64,000 bases of DNA from Flavobacterium sp. (GCF_039595935.1 NZ_JBCNKR010000004.1:867001-931000), one strand, 5' to 3'. Shown: positions 8,732 to 17,569, counted from the first letter of the stretch. Made by a program: numbers and translations. Notes: a model not told the origin generated them from the letters alone.

Positions 8732-10018
8732 ATGATTTTTAAACACGCCCTTACAGAAAAAACAAAATTTTTACTTATAGCTATAACATCTCTAGTGTAT
8801 CTATGTAGTTGTAGCAGCAATAGTTCTGAGTCAGACATTATTCCTGATTACTCCAAACCTACAGCTCAAGACGATGTCCTTGTTGTTGATGAAAACAGCA
8901 GCACTGGAACTTCCAATCAGGTAAATGTTTCTTTAAATGATAATATCGGTCAAGATGGAGGTAAAGGAGATGATTATAGCCTATTATCTACTGCTAGCAA
9001 CGGTACTGTAATAGAAGTTAAAGACGGTATTTTTGAATATGTTCCAAAAATAAATTTTTACGGATCCGATAGTTTTTCGTATACCTTAACAGATAAAAAT
9101 GGAGACAAAGCAACTGCAAAAGTAAACATAACGATTAATACCCTAATTAAAGGCCTCACTGCAGAAGATTTCAAAAACATAGATCCAAATTATCCTTCAT
9201 TTGTTTCAATTACAAATACAACTCCATCTGACATGAAATGGGTGAAGCAGGAAGACATGTCTGATGAATTTACAGCTTGGGATGCTACAAAATGGTATAA
9301 ATCTACATGGAATTACGGTATACCCGTTTTCATGTCAACATCAAATAGCAACTCTGGTGTTACTGATGGTAATTTATGGATAAAAGCAACTTTAAACGAG
9401 AGTAATCCTGATGGAAGATGGTTTCAAACTGCTAGAATACATTCAAGAACTAAAATTAGCTATCCAATGTATACTGAAGCAAGAATAAAATCGGCTCATA
9501 TTTCTGCATATAATACCTATTGGTTAAACAATGGAGACTCTTATAATAGGAATGAAATCGACATTATTGAGAATAATTCAAAACCATCATGCGGTTGTCA
9601 ACCCAATTTTCCCACCCAAATGAATTCACAATATTTTCATGCTGATTCGGGAAAAACGCCAGGAGAAATTAGAAATTATGGAAACTTCAATCAAAGTGGT
9701 TTACTAGACGTAAATCCGTTGAAAGATGTAAAATGGAATGAAGATTACCATACGTTTGGAGTATGGTGGAAAGATTCCAAAAATATTCAGTTCTATTTAG
9801 ATGGTGAGCCTGCTGGTAGCGTGGTGGTAGGTGTAGACAAATCTGGAAAAACCTATACCGATCGCGAGTTTACTAGAGATTTAGAAATCATTTTTGATTT
9901 ATGGACGGCTGATGAAACGTGGTTAGGCGGATTAGCTTCAAAATCAGATCTGAATGATAATAGTATCAATACCATGAAAGTGGATTGGGTTAGAACTTGG
10001 AAACTTGAAAAAGACTGA
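8732..10018 (+). CDS. GH16 agarase/porphyranase-type endo-glycosidase lipoprotein with N-terminal Ig-like domain
   Basis: A 428-residue lipoprotein; the signal ends in CSC with C27 lipidated, so it is likely anchored in the outer membrane. Residues about 40-135 form a cadherin/VCBS-like Ig domain (AQDDVLVVDENSSTG...DSFSYTLTDKNGDKATAKV). The catalytic beta-jelly-roll follows at about 165-428. The GH16 signature ExDxxE appears as NEIDIIEN: E275 nucleophile, D277 helper, E280 acid/base. Aromatic cleft residues (TFGVWWKDS, DLWTADETW) agree with GH16 galactanases. With the GH86 enzyme nearby, the target is probably agar or porphyran. The exact GH16 subfamily is not determined here; a carrageenase is less likely given the GH86 neighbour. 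Confidence 0.88.
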   Translation: MIFKHALTEKTKFLLIAITSLVYLCSCSSNSSESDIIPDYSKPTAQDDVLVVDENSSTGTSNQVNVSLNDNIGQDGGKGDDYSLLSTASNGTVIEVKDGIFEYVPKINFYGSDSFSYTLTDKNGDKATAKVNITINTLIKGLTAEDFKNIDPNYPSFVSITNTTPSDMKWVKQEDMSDEFTAWDATKWYKSTWNYGIPVFMSTSNSNSGVTDGNLWIKATLNESNPDGRWFQTARIHSRTKISYPMYTEARIKSAHISAYNTYWLNNGDSYNRNEIDIIENNSKPSCGCQPNFPTQMNSQYFHADSGKTPGEIRNYGNFNQSGLLDVNPLKDVKWNEDYHTFGVWWKDSKNIQFYLDGEPAGSVVVGVDKSGKTYTDREFTRDLEIIFDLWTADETWLGGLASKSDLNDNSINTMKVDWVRTWKLEKD

Positions 10019-10082
10019 GCGCTCATTCTTTGTCTTTTTCTTGTCAAAAGAAAGTCAACCATATTGCCTAATTTATCTAACA

Positions 10083-10415
10083 GACATTATTGAGAATAAT
10101 TCAAAACCATCATGCGGTTATCAACCCAATTTTCCCACCCAAATGAATCCACAATATTTTCATGCTGATTCGGGAAAAACGCCAGGAGAAATTAGAAATT
10201 ATGGAAACTTCAATCAAAGTGGTTTACTAGACGTAAATCCGTTGAAAGATGTAAATTGGAATGAAGATTACCATACGTTTGGAGTATGGTGGAAAGATTC
10301 CAAAAATATTCAGTTCCATTTAGATGGTGAGCCTGCTGGTAGAGTGGTGGTAGGTGTAGACAAATCTGGAAAAACCTTTACTGGACTTGATACTATTTCT
10401 GCGACAAAAAGTTAA
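10083..10415 (+). pseudogene. Truncated duplicate of the GH16 catalytic domain
   Basis: Bases 10083-10381 repeat 9560-9858 of the intact GH16 gene at an offset of 523 with only a handful of base changes. The copy starts exactly at the codon for D277, inside the catalytic ExDxxE motif, so it lacks nucleophile E275, the signal peptide and the Ig domain. It also lacks the C-terminal ~70 residues, ending in unrelated sequence and a stop at 10415. An ATG at 10005 gives an open frame across it, but the first ~27 residues are unrelated. It is best read as a non-functional remnant of a tandem duplication or recombination. Confidence 0.85.
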
Positions 10416-10661
10416 GGTGGCCTCAATGAAAATTAAGAAAAACGAATTATCTACTTGAACTGAAATGAATCTTCTTTCTGACACAAAAAGCCAATATAAT
10501 TCAATTCTATTTAAATTACTTAAAAGGTAATAAAATATTTGTCGCAGTTTGTAATAAAAAGGTTTACTTTTGTATTAGAATCAATTAAGAATTACAACTT
10601 AAATTTAAACGGATAATTTGCTCCGGAACTTTTCAAAATGCATAAAAACGCATAAAAAGTC

Positions 10662-10753
10662 CGTGGCAGAATCGTGGCGCAAAACAGAAAAAATATTAGA
10701 AATGCAGTATAAAAGCGGGACGCAGAATTTTTGTTCGAATCCCTCTTTCACCG
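10662..10753 (+). repeat. Attachment-site-like module 1 with a tRNA 3' end
   Basis: CGTGGCAGAATCGTGGC (10662-10678) carries the hexamer CGTGGC twice at 11-bp spacing. It is followed by GTTCGAATCCCTC TTTCACC G at 10733-10753, the T-loop, 3' T-stem strand, 3' acceptor strand and discriminator of a tRNA gene (acceptor and G73 compatible with a serine tRNA). The sequence 5' of the T-loop cannot pair, so only the 3' part of a tRNA is present, as expected at the far end of a tRNA-targeting integrated element. Confidence 0.55.
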
Positions 10754-10933
10754 CGGTTGACTTAAAAGGAAACTTTTCAAAAGTCTTCAAAAAGCCAAAA
10801 TTTATGGCAGCCCTGTATTTAAAAAATTTATAATATATTTGTTAAACACAAAGAATAATAGAACTGCATGTTAATTCGTTAATTTTTAAAGTTTTGTGCA
10901 TGATTTAATATTGAAATAGTAAAAATTGAATTT

Positions 10934-11024
10934 GGTGCAAAATCGGTGCACAGAGGTTCAAGACATAAATAAAAGTGGCATTGACAGCGGTTTCAAGCTT
11001 AAAGTTCGAATCCTGCTCTCCCCA
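10934..11024 (+). repeat. Attachment-site-like module 2 with a tRNA 3' end
   Basis: GGTGCAAAATCGGTGCA (10934-10950) carries GGTGCA twice at 11-bp spacing. The tRNA-like 3' end GTTCGAATCCTGC TCTCCCC A lies at 11004-11024. From the second repeat unit to the first base of the tRNA fragment is 59 nt, identical to module 1. The bases before the T-loop do not pair with the 3' T-stem strand, so the tRNA is incomplete. A terminator follows directly, as behind a genuine tRNA gene. Confidence 0.6.
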
Positions 11025-11033
11025 CGGAAATTA

Positions 11034-11064
11034 AAACCTGCAAATCTGATTTGCAGGTTTTTTT
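11034..11064 (+). terminator. Rho-independent terminator behind the tRNA 3' fragment
   Basis: AAACCTGCAAAT (11034-11045) pairs perfectly with ATTTGCAGGTTT (11049-11060) around a CTG loop and is followed by TTTT. This is probably the original terminator of the chromosomal tRNA transcript. Confidence 0.85.
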
Positions 11065-11324
11065 GCTTTTAGGCCACATCTTCAAAATTTATAAAATACT
11101 CACAACAAATAAACTTCAGAATCGGTACACTTTGCTGCCACATTTTTCTAACATTTTGTGATTAGTAACTGAGTTTAAATTTGCCGTGACTATCTGTTGT
11201 TTTAAAATCGTTAAAAAACTGAAATACAATAACCTAAACATGTAAATTTCATAAAATCAAGAACCCGAGATGTAATATTCACGATATGATACTTTTTAAC
11301 TTTACTCATCTAAAAAATCATACG

Positions 11325-11507
11325 ATGAAAACTACAATTAATTCTACCCGACATACCTGCCCTATTTCCCAAAATCAGCATTTCATAGATGAATACGGCA
11401 ATCTTATCTGTCTTAAATCTTATAAAGGTGATTGGGGAGACTGGGACGAAAAAGTGCCATGTACTGCTGATTCAGATACATTAAAAACGGAATCTGCCGC
11501 GGAATAA
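11325..11507 (+). CDS. Small hypothetical protein (60 aa)
   Basis: Taking the ATG at 11325 gives 60 residues beginning MKTTINSTRHTCPISQ; an in-frame ATG at 11286 would add 13 residues but looks like leader. The protein is polar, with two or three cysteines (TCP, LIC, VPC), the stretch FIDEYGNLICLKSYKGDWGDWDEK, and an acidic tail. I recognise no family. It is the first gene right of the island border and stands alone on its strand, about 220 bp before an SDR gene. Confidence 0.5.
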   Translation: MKTTINSTRHTCPISQNQHFIDEYGNLICLKSYKGDWGDWDEKVPCTADSDTLKTESAAE

Positions 11508-11544
11508 ATAATTTTCAGGCATAATCATAGAAAAGAAAATATGT

Positions 11545-11685
11545 ATGCTTCAAATAAAAATCAGTTCTATAGCACAAGGACATCAAATAAAAAAAAGCTG
11601 CTACAGACTTGTTTCTTCAAGAACAGATGAAAAGTCCGCTCCTGCCCTAATCAAACCTATCACTGCAGGTATGAAAAATATTTAA
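11545..11685 (+). CDS. Possible very small ORF (46 aa)
   Basis: ATG at 11545 to TAA at 11685 encodes 46 basic residues (MLQIKISSIAQGHQIKKS...). There is no recognisable domain or clear ribosome binding site. It fills the gap between the 60-aa protein gene and the SDR gene and may be chance. Confidence 0.2.
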   Translation: MLQIKISSIAQGHQIKKSCYRLVSSRTDEKSAPALIKPITAGMKNI

Positions 11686-11724
11686 TTGAAATATAGTCCT
11701 GCGCGATTTTAAATAAAAAAAGAA

Positions 11725-12696
11725 ATGGAAAATGGAAAATATAATTTAAAAGGAAAAACGGTGGTAATAACCGGAGCAAGCAGTGGTGTTGGTCGTGCGG
11801 CTGTTGAAGCATTCGCCGAGCAGGGGTGCAATATTGTAGCCGCTGCCCGAGGCTCAAAAGGCATTGAAGAAGTAATTCAATATTGTACAAGCGTAAACAT
11901 TAAGGCTGTAGGGGTTTCAGCCGACGTATCTATTGCTCAGGATGTAGAAAGGATAACTCAAGAGGCTTTGGCAATAAATGGAAAAATTGATATCTGGGTG
12001 AACAATGCCGGAGTGATGGCCAGCGGTAAATTTGAAGAAATCCCAATGGAAATTCACCAGCAGGTTATTAAAACCAATCTGTTTGGATATATGCACGGAG
12101 CCTATAATGCCATTAAAGTTTTTAAAAATCAGAACTACGGTATCTTAATCAATAATGTGTCTATCGGCGGTTTTATGCCTGCTCCTTACAGTGCTGTTTA
12201 TTCTGCTGCCAAACACGGAATTAGAGGAATGATGGAAGGCTTGCAGGGTGAAATAGCAAACCATAAAAACATTCATATCTGTAATTTATATCCACAGCTT
12301 CAGAATTCTACTGGTAATCTTCATTCTGCTAAATACTCAGGTTTTGACATGAATATCTCCCCTATTGCTTCAGATCCGCGAGACACTGCCGCTGTAATGG
12401 TCTCCGTTGCAATGCATCCTAAAAAAGATGTTTTCCCCGATTTCAAATCCGCAGCTATTACAAACACTTATAAATTATTTCCAAAACTAATTAACAACGG
12501 TGCATCGGCAATAGTTCGCATGAAAATGAATAGCAACAAGGATAAGAAAAATGATTCTGGAAATATACTGACTCCTTCTAAAGAACCTCTTCGTATTCAC
12601 GGCAAATTGCCTGTAAAAAATACGCACAATCTTGCTTATGCTGTTATTGCCGGAATTGGAATCAGCACAGCTCTTATTTGGGCCGCAAAAAAATAA
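11725..12696 (+). CDS. SDR-family oxidoreductase with C-terminal membrane anchor
   Basis: A 323-residue classical short-chain dehydrogenase. The NAD(P)-binding motif TGASSGVG is at residues 16-23, the NNAG motif lies near residue 93, and the catalytic YxxxK is Y159-K163 (YSAAK). Residues beyond about 250 are a linker rich in lysine and asparagine, followed by a short hydrophobic segment (AYAVIAGIGISTALIWAAKK) that could anchor the protein in the inner membrane. This tail is unusual for small SDRs but occurs in a Bacteroidota/proteobacterial subgroup of general-stress SDRs. The substrate is unknown. A CinA-like gene follows after 48 bp, so the two may be cotranscribed. Confidence 0.88.
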   Translation: MENGKYNLKGKTVVITGASSGVGRAAVEAFAEQGCNIVAAARGSKGIEEVIQYCTSVNIKAVGVSADVSIAQDVERITQEALAINGKIDIWVNNAGVMASGKFEEIPMEIHQQVIKTNLFGYMHGAYNAIKVFKNQNYGILINNVSIGGFMPAPYSAVYSAAKHGIRGMMEGLQGEIANHKNIHICNLYPQLQNSTGNLHSAKYSGFDMNISPIASDPRDTAAVMVSVAMHPKKDVFPDFKSAAITNTYKLFPKLINNGASAIVRMKMNSNKDKKNDSGNILTPSKEPLRIHGKLPVKNTHNLAYAVIAGIGISTALIWAAKK

Positions 12697-12744
12697 AAGC
12701 CTTTTCTTAATTTTTATTCAAATATCTTAGAATCTAAAATTATT

Positions 12745-13227
12745 ATGCCTTCAGAAATAGTATCAAAATGCGCAGAAACTTTAAAAAGAAAAAAATACAA
12801 TATTGCTTTTGCCGAGAGTATGACCGCCGGTCGCATGGCTGCTGAATTTTCACTGACTGAAAATTCGGGAAATGTACTTTTGGGCAGCATTGTGTGCTAT
12901 GATGTAATTGTAAAAGAAAAGATAATGGATATCCCGCATGCCCTTATTGAAAAATATACTCCCGAATCTTCTGAGGTAACAAAAGAACTGGCAGAGAAAG
13001 CAGCCATATTGTTTTGTAGCGACTTTACGGCTGCTATTACCGGACTGGCTTCAGCAGGTGGCAGTGAAACCGAAGAAAAGCCGGTAGGAAGCATTTTTAT
13101 ACATCTTATTACTCCGATGGGAGCTCTGGCGCATAATGAGGTATTTTCTGGAAATCCGGAAGAAATCGTATCGCAGACAATTGACAGAACCGCAGAGTTG
13201 ATCTTGGCTGAACTTGAAAAATGTTAA
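12745..13227 (+). CDS. CinA C-terminal-domain protein (nicotinamide-nucleotide amidase-like)
   Basis: A 160-residue stand-alone CinA C-terminal domain. Visible family features are AESMTAGRMAAEFS near the N-terminus, GSIVCYDVIVKEKIM, the catalytic-region TPESSEVTKELAE, TAAITGLASAGG and GSIFIHL. Related PncC enzymes deamidate nicotinamide mononucleotide in pyridine nucleotide salvage. The length matches stand-alone PncC proteins and lacks the N-terminal molybdopterin-binding-like domain of full CinA. It follows the SDR gene and ends before a bidirectional terminator. Many short Bacteroidota members of this family are biochemically untested, so NMN amidase activity is a family-level inference. 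Confidence 0.85.
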   Translation: MPSEIVSKCAETLKRKKYNIAFAESMTAGRMAAEFSLTENSGNVLLGSIVCYDVIVKEKIMDIPHALIEKYTPESSEVTKELAEKAAILFCSDFTAAITGLASAGGSETEEKPVGSIFIHLITPMGALAHNEVFSGNPEEIVSQTIDRTAELILAELEKC

Positions 13228-13261
13228 TACAGAAAATCATAAAACATTTGAAATCTTATAA

Positions 13262-13294
13262 AAAACGTCCCTAAATAGTATTTAGGGACGTTTT
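13262..13294. terminator. Bidirectional terminator
   Basis: AAAACGTCCCTAAATA (13262-13277) and TATTTAGGGACGTTTT (13279-13294) are perfect inverted repeats with A runs before and T runs after. The hairpin lies between the convergent CinA-like gene (+) and the 65-aa gene (-) and can serve both. Confidence 0.9.
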
Positions 13295-13298
13295 CATT

Positions 13299-13496
13299 TT
13301 ACTGCTTTTTCTCTTGATTGTTAAGCTTATCATCAAAATCCGGATCTTGGCCTTTAAACTTATGAGTATTGCTGTCATAGTTTTCATCATTGGTTAAAAC
13401 TTCATCATGATCTTTATACTCGTGTTTTCTCATATCTCTTCTATTATCAGATCCGTCTTTCTTTACGGGATTCTGATTTTGGTCATTTGTTTTCAT
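13299..13496 (-). CDS. Small, very hydrophilic hypothetical protein (65 aa)
   Basis: The protein MKTNDQNQNPVKKDGSDNRR... consists almost only of charged and amide residues (Asp, Asn, Lys, Glu, Gln), with no hydrophobic core; it is predicted to be disordered. It ends directly before a strong shared terminator, which supports it as a real transcribed gene. Small hydrophilic proteins of this kind occur near stress genes in Flavobacterium, but I recognise no named family. Neighbouring genes (SDR, LigD/Ku, PRC-barrel) suggest a role in stationary phase or desiccation; this is only inference. Confidence 0.6.
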   Translation of the reverse strand: MKTNDQNQNPVKKDGSDNRRDMRKHEYKDHDEVLTNDENYDSNTHKFKGQDPDFDDKLNNQEKKQ

Positions 13497-13764
13497 AATT
13501 ATAGTTTTAAAATTTTATACTTTAATTGTATTATATATTTCCCTGTAGATTTCAGGGAAGAATTTTGTAAGCAGTATTACAAAGTTAGATTCCCACGTAA
13601 TAAAAGCCGTACACAATTAAATTCAAGGTTTACAATATTTACACTTAAAAACATTTGAAAAACAATCACTTACTTGTAATTATATAAGTTCATCATTTTA
13701 ATAGTATAAATAAAAAAAAGGTTTGGGTTGTAAATTTGTTAGAACTCATTAAAACCGCAGGATC

Positions 13765-14244
13765 GTGATTTACACTATTTTACAAATACTATTAGTCTCA
13801 ATAGGTGCTACCTCAGCCATGACCTGGTTTAGCTATGCTATGTCTAGAAATTTCAGGGAATTGTATAAAGAACCTGTTCTTTTAGCTTACGCTATTGATA
13901 AGATGGGAATTAATGTTTCAGCTCAGTCCGCACGAATCTGGGGATGGCTTTCACACTATTTGATAGGATTTTTATTTGTGGTGGGCTATCATCTTTTGTG
14001 GCTGAATTATCCGGATCTTATGTCGCCAATTGGTGTTTTGGTGCTGGGAGCAGCCAGCGGAATAATTGGCATATTGAGCTGGGTTCTTATATTTAAAATG
14101 ACACACTATCAGCCTCAAATTGATTTTAAAGGCTATTATATCCAGTTGTTCTTCGCTCATATGATATTTGCTATCGTTGCAAGAGTATTGTACTCTCTTA
14201 TACTAACACTTTTAATATTTACTAAAGCCTATGTCACTGTCTAA
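13765..14244 (+). CDS. Integral membrane protein of unknown function upstream of ligD
   Basis: A 159-residue protein starting at GTG 13765. It shows four hydrophobic segments: about residues 1-22 (IYTILQILLVSIGATSAMTW), 60-82 (GWLSHYLIGFLFVVGYHLLWL), 92-112 (VLVLGAASGIIGILSWVLIF) and 130-155. No active-site pattern is visible. The stop codon overlaps the start of ligD by 14 nt, so translation of the two is probably coupled. A membrane protein in front of a DNA ligase is an unexpected partner; whether it helps NHEJ or just shares a stress promoter cannot be said. Confidence 0.75.
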   Translation: MIYTILQILLVSIGATSAMTWFSYAMSRNFRELYKEPVLLAYAIDKMGINVSAQSARIWGWLSHYLIGFLFVVGYHLLWLNYPDLMSPIGVLVLGAASGIIGILSWVLIFKMTHYQPQIDFKGYYIQLFFAHMIFAIVARVLYSLILTLLIFTKAYVTV

Positions 14245-16798
14245 ATACAACCAAAAAAGGGATTTTAAGCAAACCCGTGAACCTAAAGGTAAAGCTGTAA
14301 AATCGGCAGGAGAATTGATTTTTGTGGTTCAGAAACATGCTGCCTCTCATCTTCATTATGATTTCAGGCTGGAGATGGACGGTGTTCTTAAAAGCTGGGC
14401 CGTTCCTAAAGGGCCTTCGATGGATCCTGAAGTAAAACGCCTTGCGATGATGGTAGAAGATCATCCGTACAGTTATAAAGATTTTGAAGGGACCATTCCT
14501 GAAGGAAATTATGGCGCCGGAAATGTAATTGTATGGGATAACGGCACTTATACATCTGACGAAAAAACTGATAACAACGAAAAACAATTACTTAAAGATC
14601 TTGAGAAAGGAAGACTCAGTTTTGTATTGAAAGGAAAAAAACTAAAAGGTGAATTTTCTCTGGTAAAGCTTCACGGAAAACAGGAAAATGCATGGCTGCT
14701 TATCAAAAAGCAGGATAAATATGCAGCAGAGGAAGATATTTTGGAAAAAAATAAATCTGTAATTTCTAAAAGAACTTTGGAAGAACTGGAGGAAAATGCA
14801 AAAAAAACAGCTGAAAAACCCAAAGAACAGAAGACTTCTCCAGCGGTAAAAAAAAAGCCTAAAGAAAAAATAGAACCAGCACACTTTATTAAACCCATGC
14901 TTGCAGGTACCACCGAAAAGCCTTTTGATGATGAGCAGTGGGTTTTTGAAAATAAATATGACGGATACCGCACAATTGCTGTTGTAAATCCTCATAAAAC
15001 CGAACTATACAGCCGTAATAAAATATCTTTTGACACAGCATTTAAAACTATTGCAGACGAACTGGCTAAAATAGATCATACCGTGGTTCTGGATGGAGAA
15101 GTTGTTGTTGAAGATGCTGGTGGCAGAACCGACTTTCAAATGCTTCAAAATTATCTTAAAACCGGCATTGGGAATTTAAAATATTATGTTTTTGATCTGT
15201 TGAACTTAGATGGCAACGACCTTACGGAATTATCCTTGCTAGAAAGAAAAGAGCTTCTTAAAATCTTATTCAACAAATATTCATTTTCGAATATTTTCTA
15301 TTCTGAACATACTGTTGGAAACGGAATTGAACAGTTTGAAAAAGCAAGACAGCAAAAAAGCGAAGGGATAATTGCCAAAAAAGCGGATAGCCATTATCTC
15401 GCATCAAAAAGAAGCAACGAATGGCTTAAAATAAAACTTTCGAATGAAGAAGAAGCTATTATCATAGGTATTACCGAACCTAAAAATTCACGAAAATTCT
15501 TTGGAGCATTACTTTTGGGGCAATTCAATGGAAAGCAATTACAGTACATTGGTAAATGCGGAACAGGTTTTACTGAATCTGTTTTAAAAGAACTTTATGA
15601 AAAACTCACGCCTTATTTTACTGAAACATCTCCGCTTAAGGAAAAAGTACCATTAAGAGATAAAATTCAATGGGTAAAACCTAAACTGGTCTGTCAGGTT
15701 AAATATTCAGAATGGACACAGGATCAGCATTTGCGGCATCCGGTCTATCTGGGCTTAAGGATAGATAAAAAAGCAACTGAAGTACAACTTTCATCTAATA
15801 AGGATAAAAATACCAATACAACACTTAAACAGGGAAAAAAGGAAGAATTAAAAGAGCATAAAACGGAAAATGATTACGATGTGAAAATTGGAAAAACGAC
15901 CCTGCATTTAACCAATCAGGATAAAATTTATTTCCCAAAAGACGGCATTACAAAAGGAGAAATTCTTCAATATTATGATGAAGTTTCGACTCTGATACTT
16001 CCTTATTTAAAAGATCGTCCCGAATCAATGAACCGTTTTCCGAACGGGATCGAGGCGCCTAGTTTTTATCAGAAGGATATTGATCTGGACAAAACACCAA
16101 AATGGCTGAAAACAAAGAAAATTTATTCAGAATCAAATGATGAAAATATTGATTATTTAATCTGCAATAATAAAGAAACACTGCTTTATATGGCAAATCT
16201 TGGATGTATCGAAATGAATCCCTGGAATTCGACTATTCATCACATTCAAAATCCAGACTGGCTGGTTATAGATCTGGATCCTGCAAAAGAATCCGATTTT
16301 CCTATTGTGGTTCAAACTGCCCAGACTGTAAAAGAGGTTATGGATGAACTTGAAACTGAATGTTTGTGCAAAACTTCCGGAGCGACCGGGCTTCATATTT
16401 ATATTCCTCTTGGTGCGAAATACGATTATGATTCTATTAAAATACTGGGAGAATTACTGGCTAGAGAAATTCAGGGAAGACTTCCGGATATTACGACAAC
16501 CGAGAGAAGCATAAAAAAGAGAAAAAACAGATTATACATTGATTATCTTCAAAACCGACGCGGGCAAACACTTGCAGCACCCTATTCTGTTCGTCCGAAA
16601 CCAGGCGCAACTGTTTCAACACCGCTGGAGTGGAGTGAAGTCACAGAAAAATTACATCCTTCACAGTTTACGATAAAAAATGTTTTAAAACGTTTTGAGA
16701 AGAAAGGTGATTTATGGCAGCTTGTTCTTTCAACTGGTGCCAATATTAAAAAGATTATTAAGAAACTGGAAGAAAAACAGGAAACAGCTTTAAGATGA
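14231..16798 (+). CDS. ligD: Multifunctional NHEJ DNA ligase D (phosphoesterase-ligase-polymerase)
   Basis: An 855-residue LigD with domain order PE-LIG-POL, the Pseudomonas-type arrangement. The 3'-phosphoesterase domain spans about residues 10-160 ([21 protein letters not shown], written in part; [14 protein letters not shown]). A lysine/proline-rich linker follows at about 185-220. The ATP-dependent ligase domain runs about 222-520, with the nucleotidyl lysine K242 in KYDGYR, LDGEVVV and EGIIAKK. The archaeo-eukaryotic primase-like polymerase domain is at about 560-850 ([11 protein letters not shown] with its metal-binding aspartates; [13 protein letters not shown]). LigD repairs double-strand breaks together with Ku, whose gene lies convergent immediately downstream. 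The 3' end overlaps the Ku stop by 9 nt. Confidence 0.98.
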   Translation: MSLSKYNQKRDFKQTREPKGKAVKSAGELIFVVQKHAASHLHYDFRLEMDGVLKSWAVPKGPSMDPEVKRLAMMVEDHPYSYKDFEGTIPEGNYGAGNVIVWDNGTYTSDEKTDNNEKQLLKDLEKGRLSFVLKGKKLKGEFSLVKLHGKQENAWLLIKKQDKYAAEEDILEKNKSVISKRTLEELEENAKKTAEKPKEQKTSPAVKKKPKEKIEPAHFIKPMLAGTTEKPFDDEQWVFENKYDGYRTIAVVNPHKTELYSRNKISFDTAFKTIADELAKIDHTVVLDGEVVVEDAGGRTDFQMLQNYLKTGIGNLKYYVFDLLNLDGNDLTELSLLERKELLKILFNKYSFSNIFYSEHTVGNGIEQFEKARQQKSEGIIAKKADSHYLASKRSNEWLKIKLSNEEEAIIIGITEPKNSRKFFGALLLGQFNGKQLQYIGKCGTGFTESVLKELYEKLTPYFTETSPLKEKVPLRDKIQWVKPKLVCQVKYSEWTQDQHLRHPVYLGLRIDKKATEVQLSSNKDKNTNTTLKQGKKEELKEHKTENDYDVKIGKTTLHLTNQDKIYFPKDGITKGEILQYYDEVSTLILPYLKDRPESMNRFPNGIEAPSFYQKDIDLDKTPKWLKTKKIYSESNDENIDYLICNNKETLLYMANLGCIEMNPWNSTIHHIQNPDWLVIDLDPAKESDFPIVVQTAQTVKEVMDELETECLCKTSGATGLHIYIPLGAKYDYDSIKILGELLAREIQGRLPDITTTERSIKKRKNRLYIDYLQNRRGQTLAAPYSVRPKPGATVSTPLEWSEVTEKLHPSQFTIKNVLKRFEKKGDLWQLVLSTGANIKKIIKKLEEKQETALR

Positions 16799-17569
16799 TT
16801 TTTTCTTTTTTGCTTCTAAACTTGCTTTCAGCATCGACATTAAATCATCACTTTGTTTGTGAACTACTTTAAGTTTAGGAGAAGTTTTACTGACTTTTCC
16901 TTTGGCTTTCTTTTTAATAATTTCCAAAAGCTTCGCAGTATATTCATCTTTAAAACCTGTAATGTCGAATTTTTCTGTAAGCTGGTCGATAAGCTTTTCA
17001 GCCATGTCCATCTCTTTAGTAGCTTTCTTAGAAACAGGCGGCAGTTTCAGTTCGCTTGTAGGTCGAATTTCCTGCTCAAAACGAATTCGGTTCAGCACAA
17101 TTACATCATTATAAGGCTTTAAAATAGCAAGACTTTCTTTGTTTCGTAATACAAAACGGGTAACTCCTACTTTGCCTGAAGCCTGCAATGCATCACGAAG
17201 CAAACCATACGCATTCATCGCGCCTTTGTCTGGTTCCAGATAATAAGGCTGTTCATAATAAATACTCTGGATTTCACTTTCAAGAACAAAGCTCTCAATA
17301 GCAATAGTTTTAGTTTTAATAGCGTCGGCCGCTTCAAAATCAGAATCTTCGAGTATCACGTATTTATCATTAAGTTTATATCCTTTAACAATACTGGCAA
17401 AATCGACTTCTTTGCCTGTTTCTTCGTTAACACGTTTGAATTTGATATTAGCATGGTCTTTTTTATCCAGCATATCCATATCCAGACTGCTCTCTTCTAT
17501 TGCTGAAAACATTTTAATTGGAATATTTATCAATCCAAAACTCACCGAACCTGTCCATATTGATCTCAT
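16790..17569 (-). CDS. ku: Bacterial Ku, DNA double-strand-break end-binding protein
   Basis: A 259-residue Ku homodimer subunit starting [20 protein letters not shown], the standard bacterial Ku opening. Later family features are [49 protein letters not shown] and a C-terminal lysine-rich tail ([10 protein letters not shown]), which in bacterial Ku binds DNA and LigD. Ku threads on to broken ends and recruits LigD. The gene is convergent with ligD and their coding ends overlap by 9 nt, so they have separate promoters. The length is normal for short-tailed Ku. Confidence 0.98.
   Translation of the reverse strand: MRSIWTGSVSFGLINIPIKMFSAIEESSLDMDMLDKKDHANIKFKRVNEETGKEVDFASIVKGYKLNDKYVILEDSDFEAADAIKTKTIAIESFVLESEIQSIYYEQPYYLEPDKGAMNAYGLLRDALQASGKVGVTRFVLRNKESLAILKPYNDVIVLNRIRFEQEIRPTSELKLPPVSKKATKEMDMAEKLIDQLTEKFDITGFKDEYTAKLLEIIKKKAKGKVSKTSPKLKVVHKQSDDLMSMLKASLEAKKKKSS

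Larger units (their letters stand above)
10416..11324. other. Non-coding island-border region
   Basis: About 900 bases without a convincing gene. It contains two tRNA 3'-end fragments (10733-10753 and 11004-11024), each preceded 59 nt upstream by a paired short direct repeat (10662-10678 and 10934-10950), and a terminator hairpin. A related single motif, AGAATCGGTACAC, occurs at 11118-11130. The open frame at 10618-10833 spans the first tRNA-like fragment and lacks protein-like character. The layout fits the right end of an element integrated by a tyrosine recombinase. Confidence 0.6.

Noticed and set aside
10005..10415. A 136-codon open frame that could be called a second GH16 enzyme
   Set aside because: Only the middle matches GH16, the nucleophile and both ends are missing, and the first ~27 codons are unrelated. 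It is kept as a pseudogene.
10618..10833. A 71-codon + strand frame in the island border
   Set aside because: It runs through the tRNA-like fragment and repeat module, has no family resemblance and an unlikely composition; an opposing frame exists over the same bases.
14642..14995. Long open frames antisense to ligD
   Set aside because: They follow from the lysine/glutamate-rich composition of ligD; they are cysteine- and phenylalanine-rich, overlapping and without start signals.
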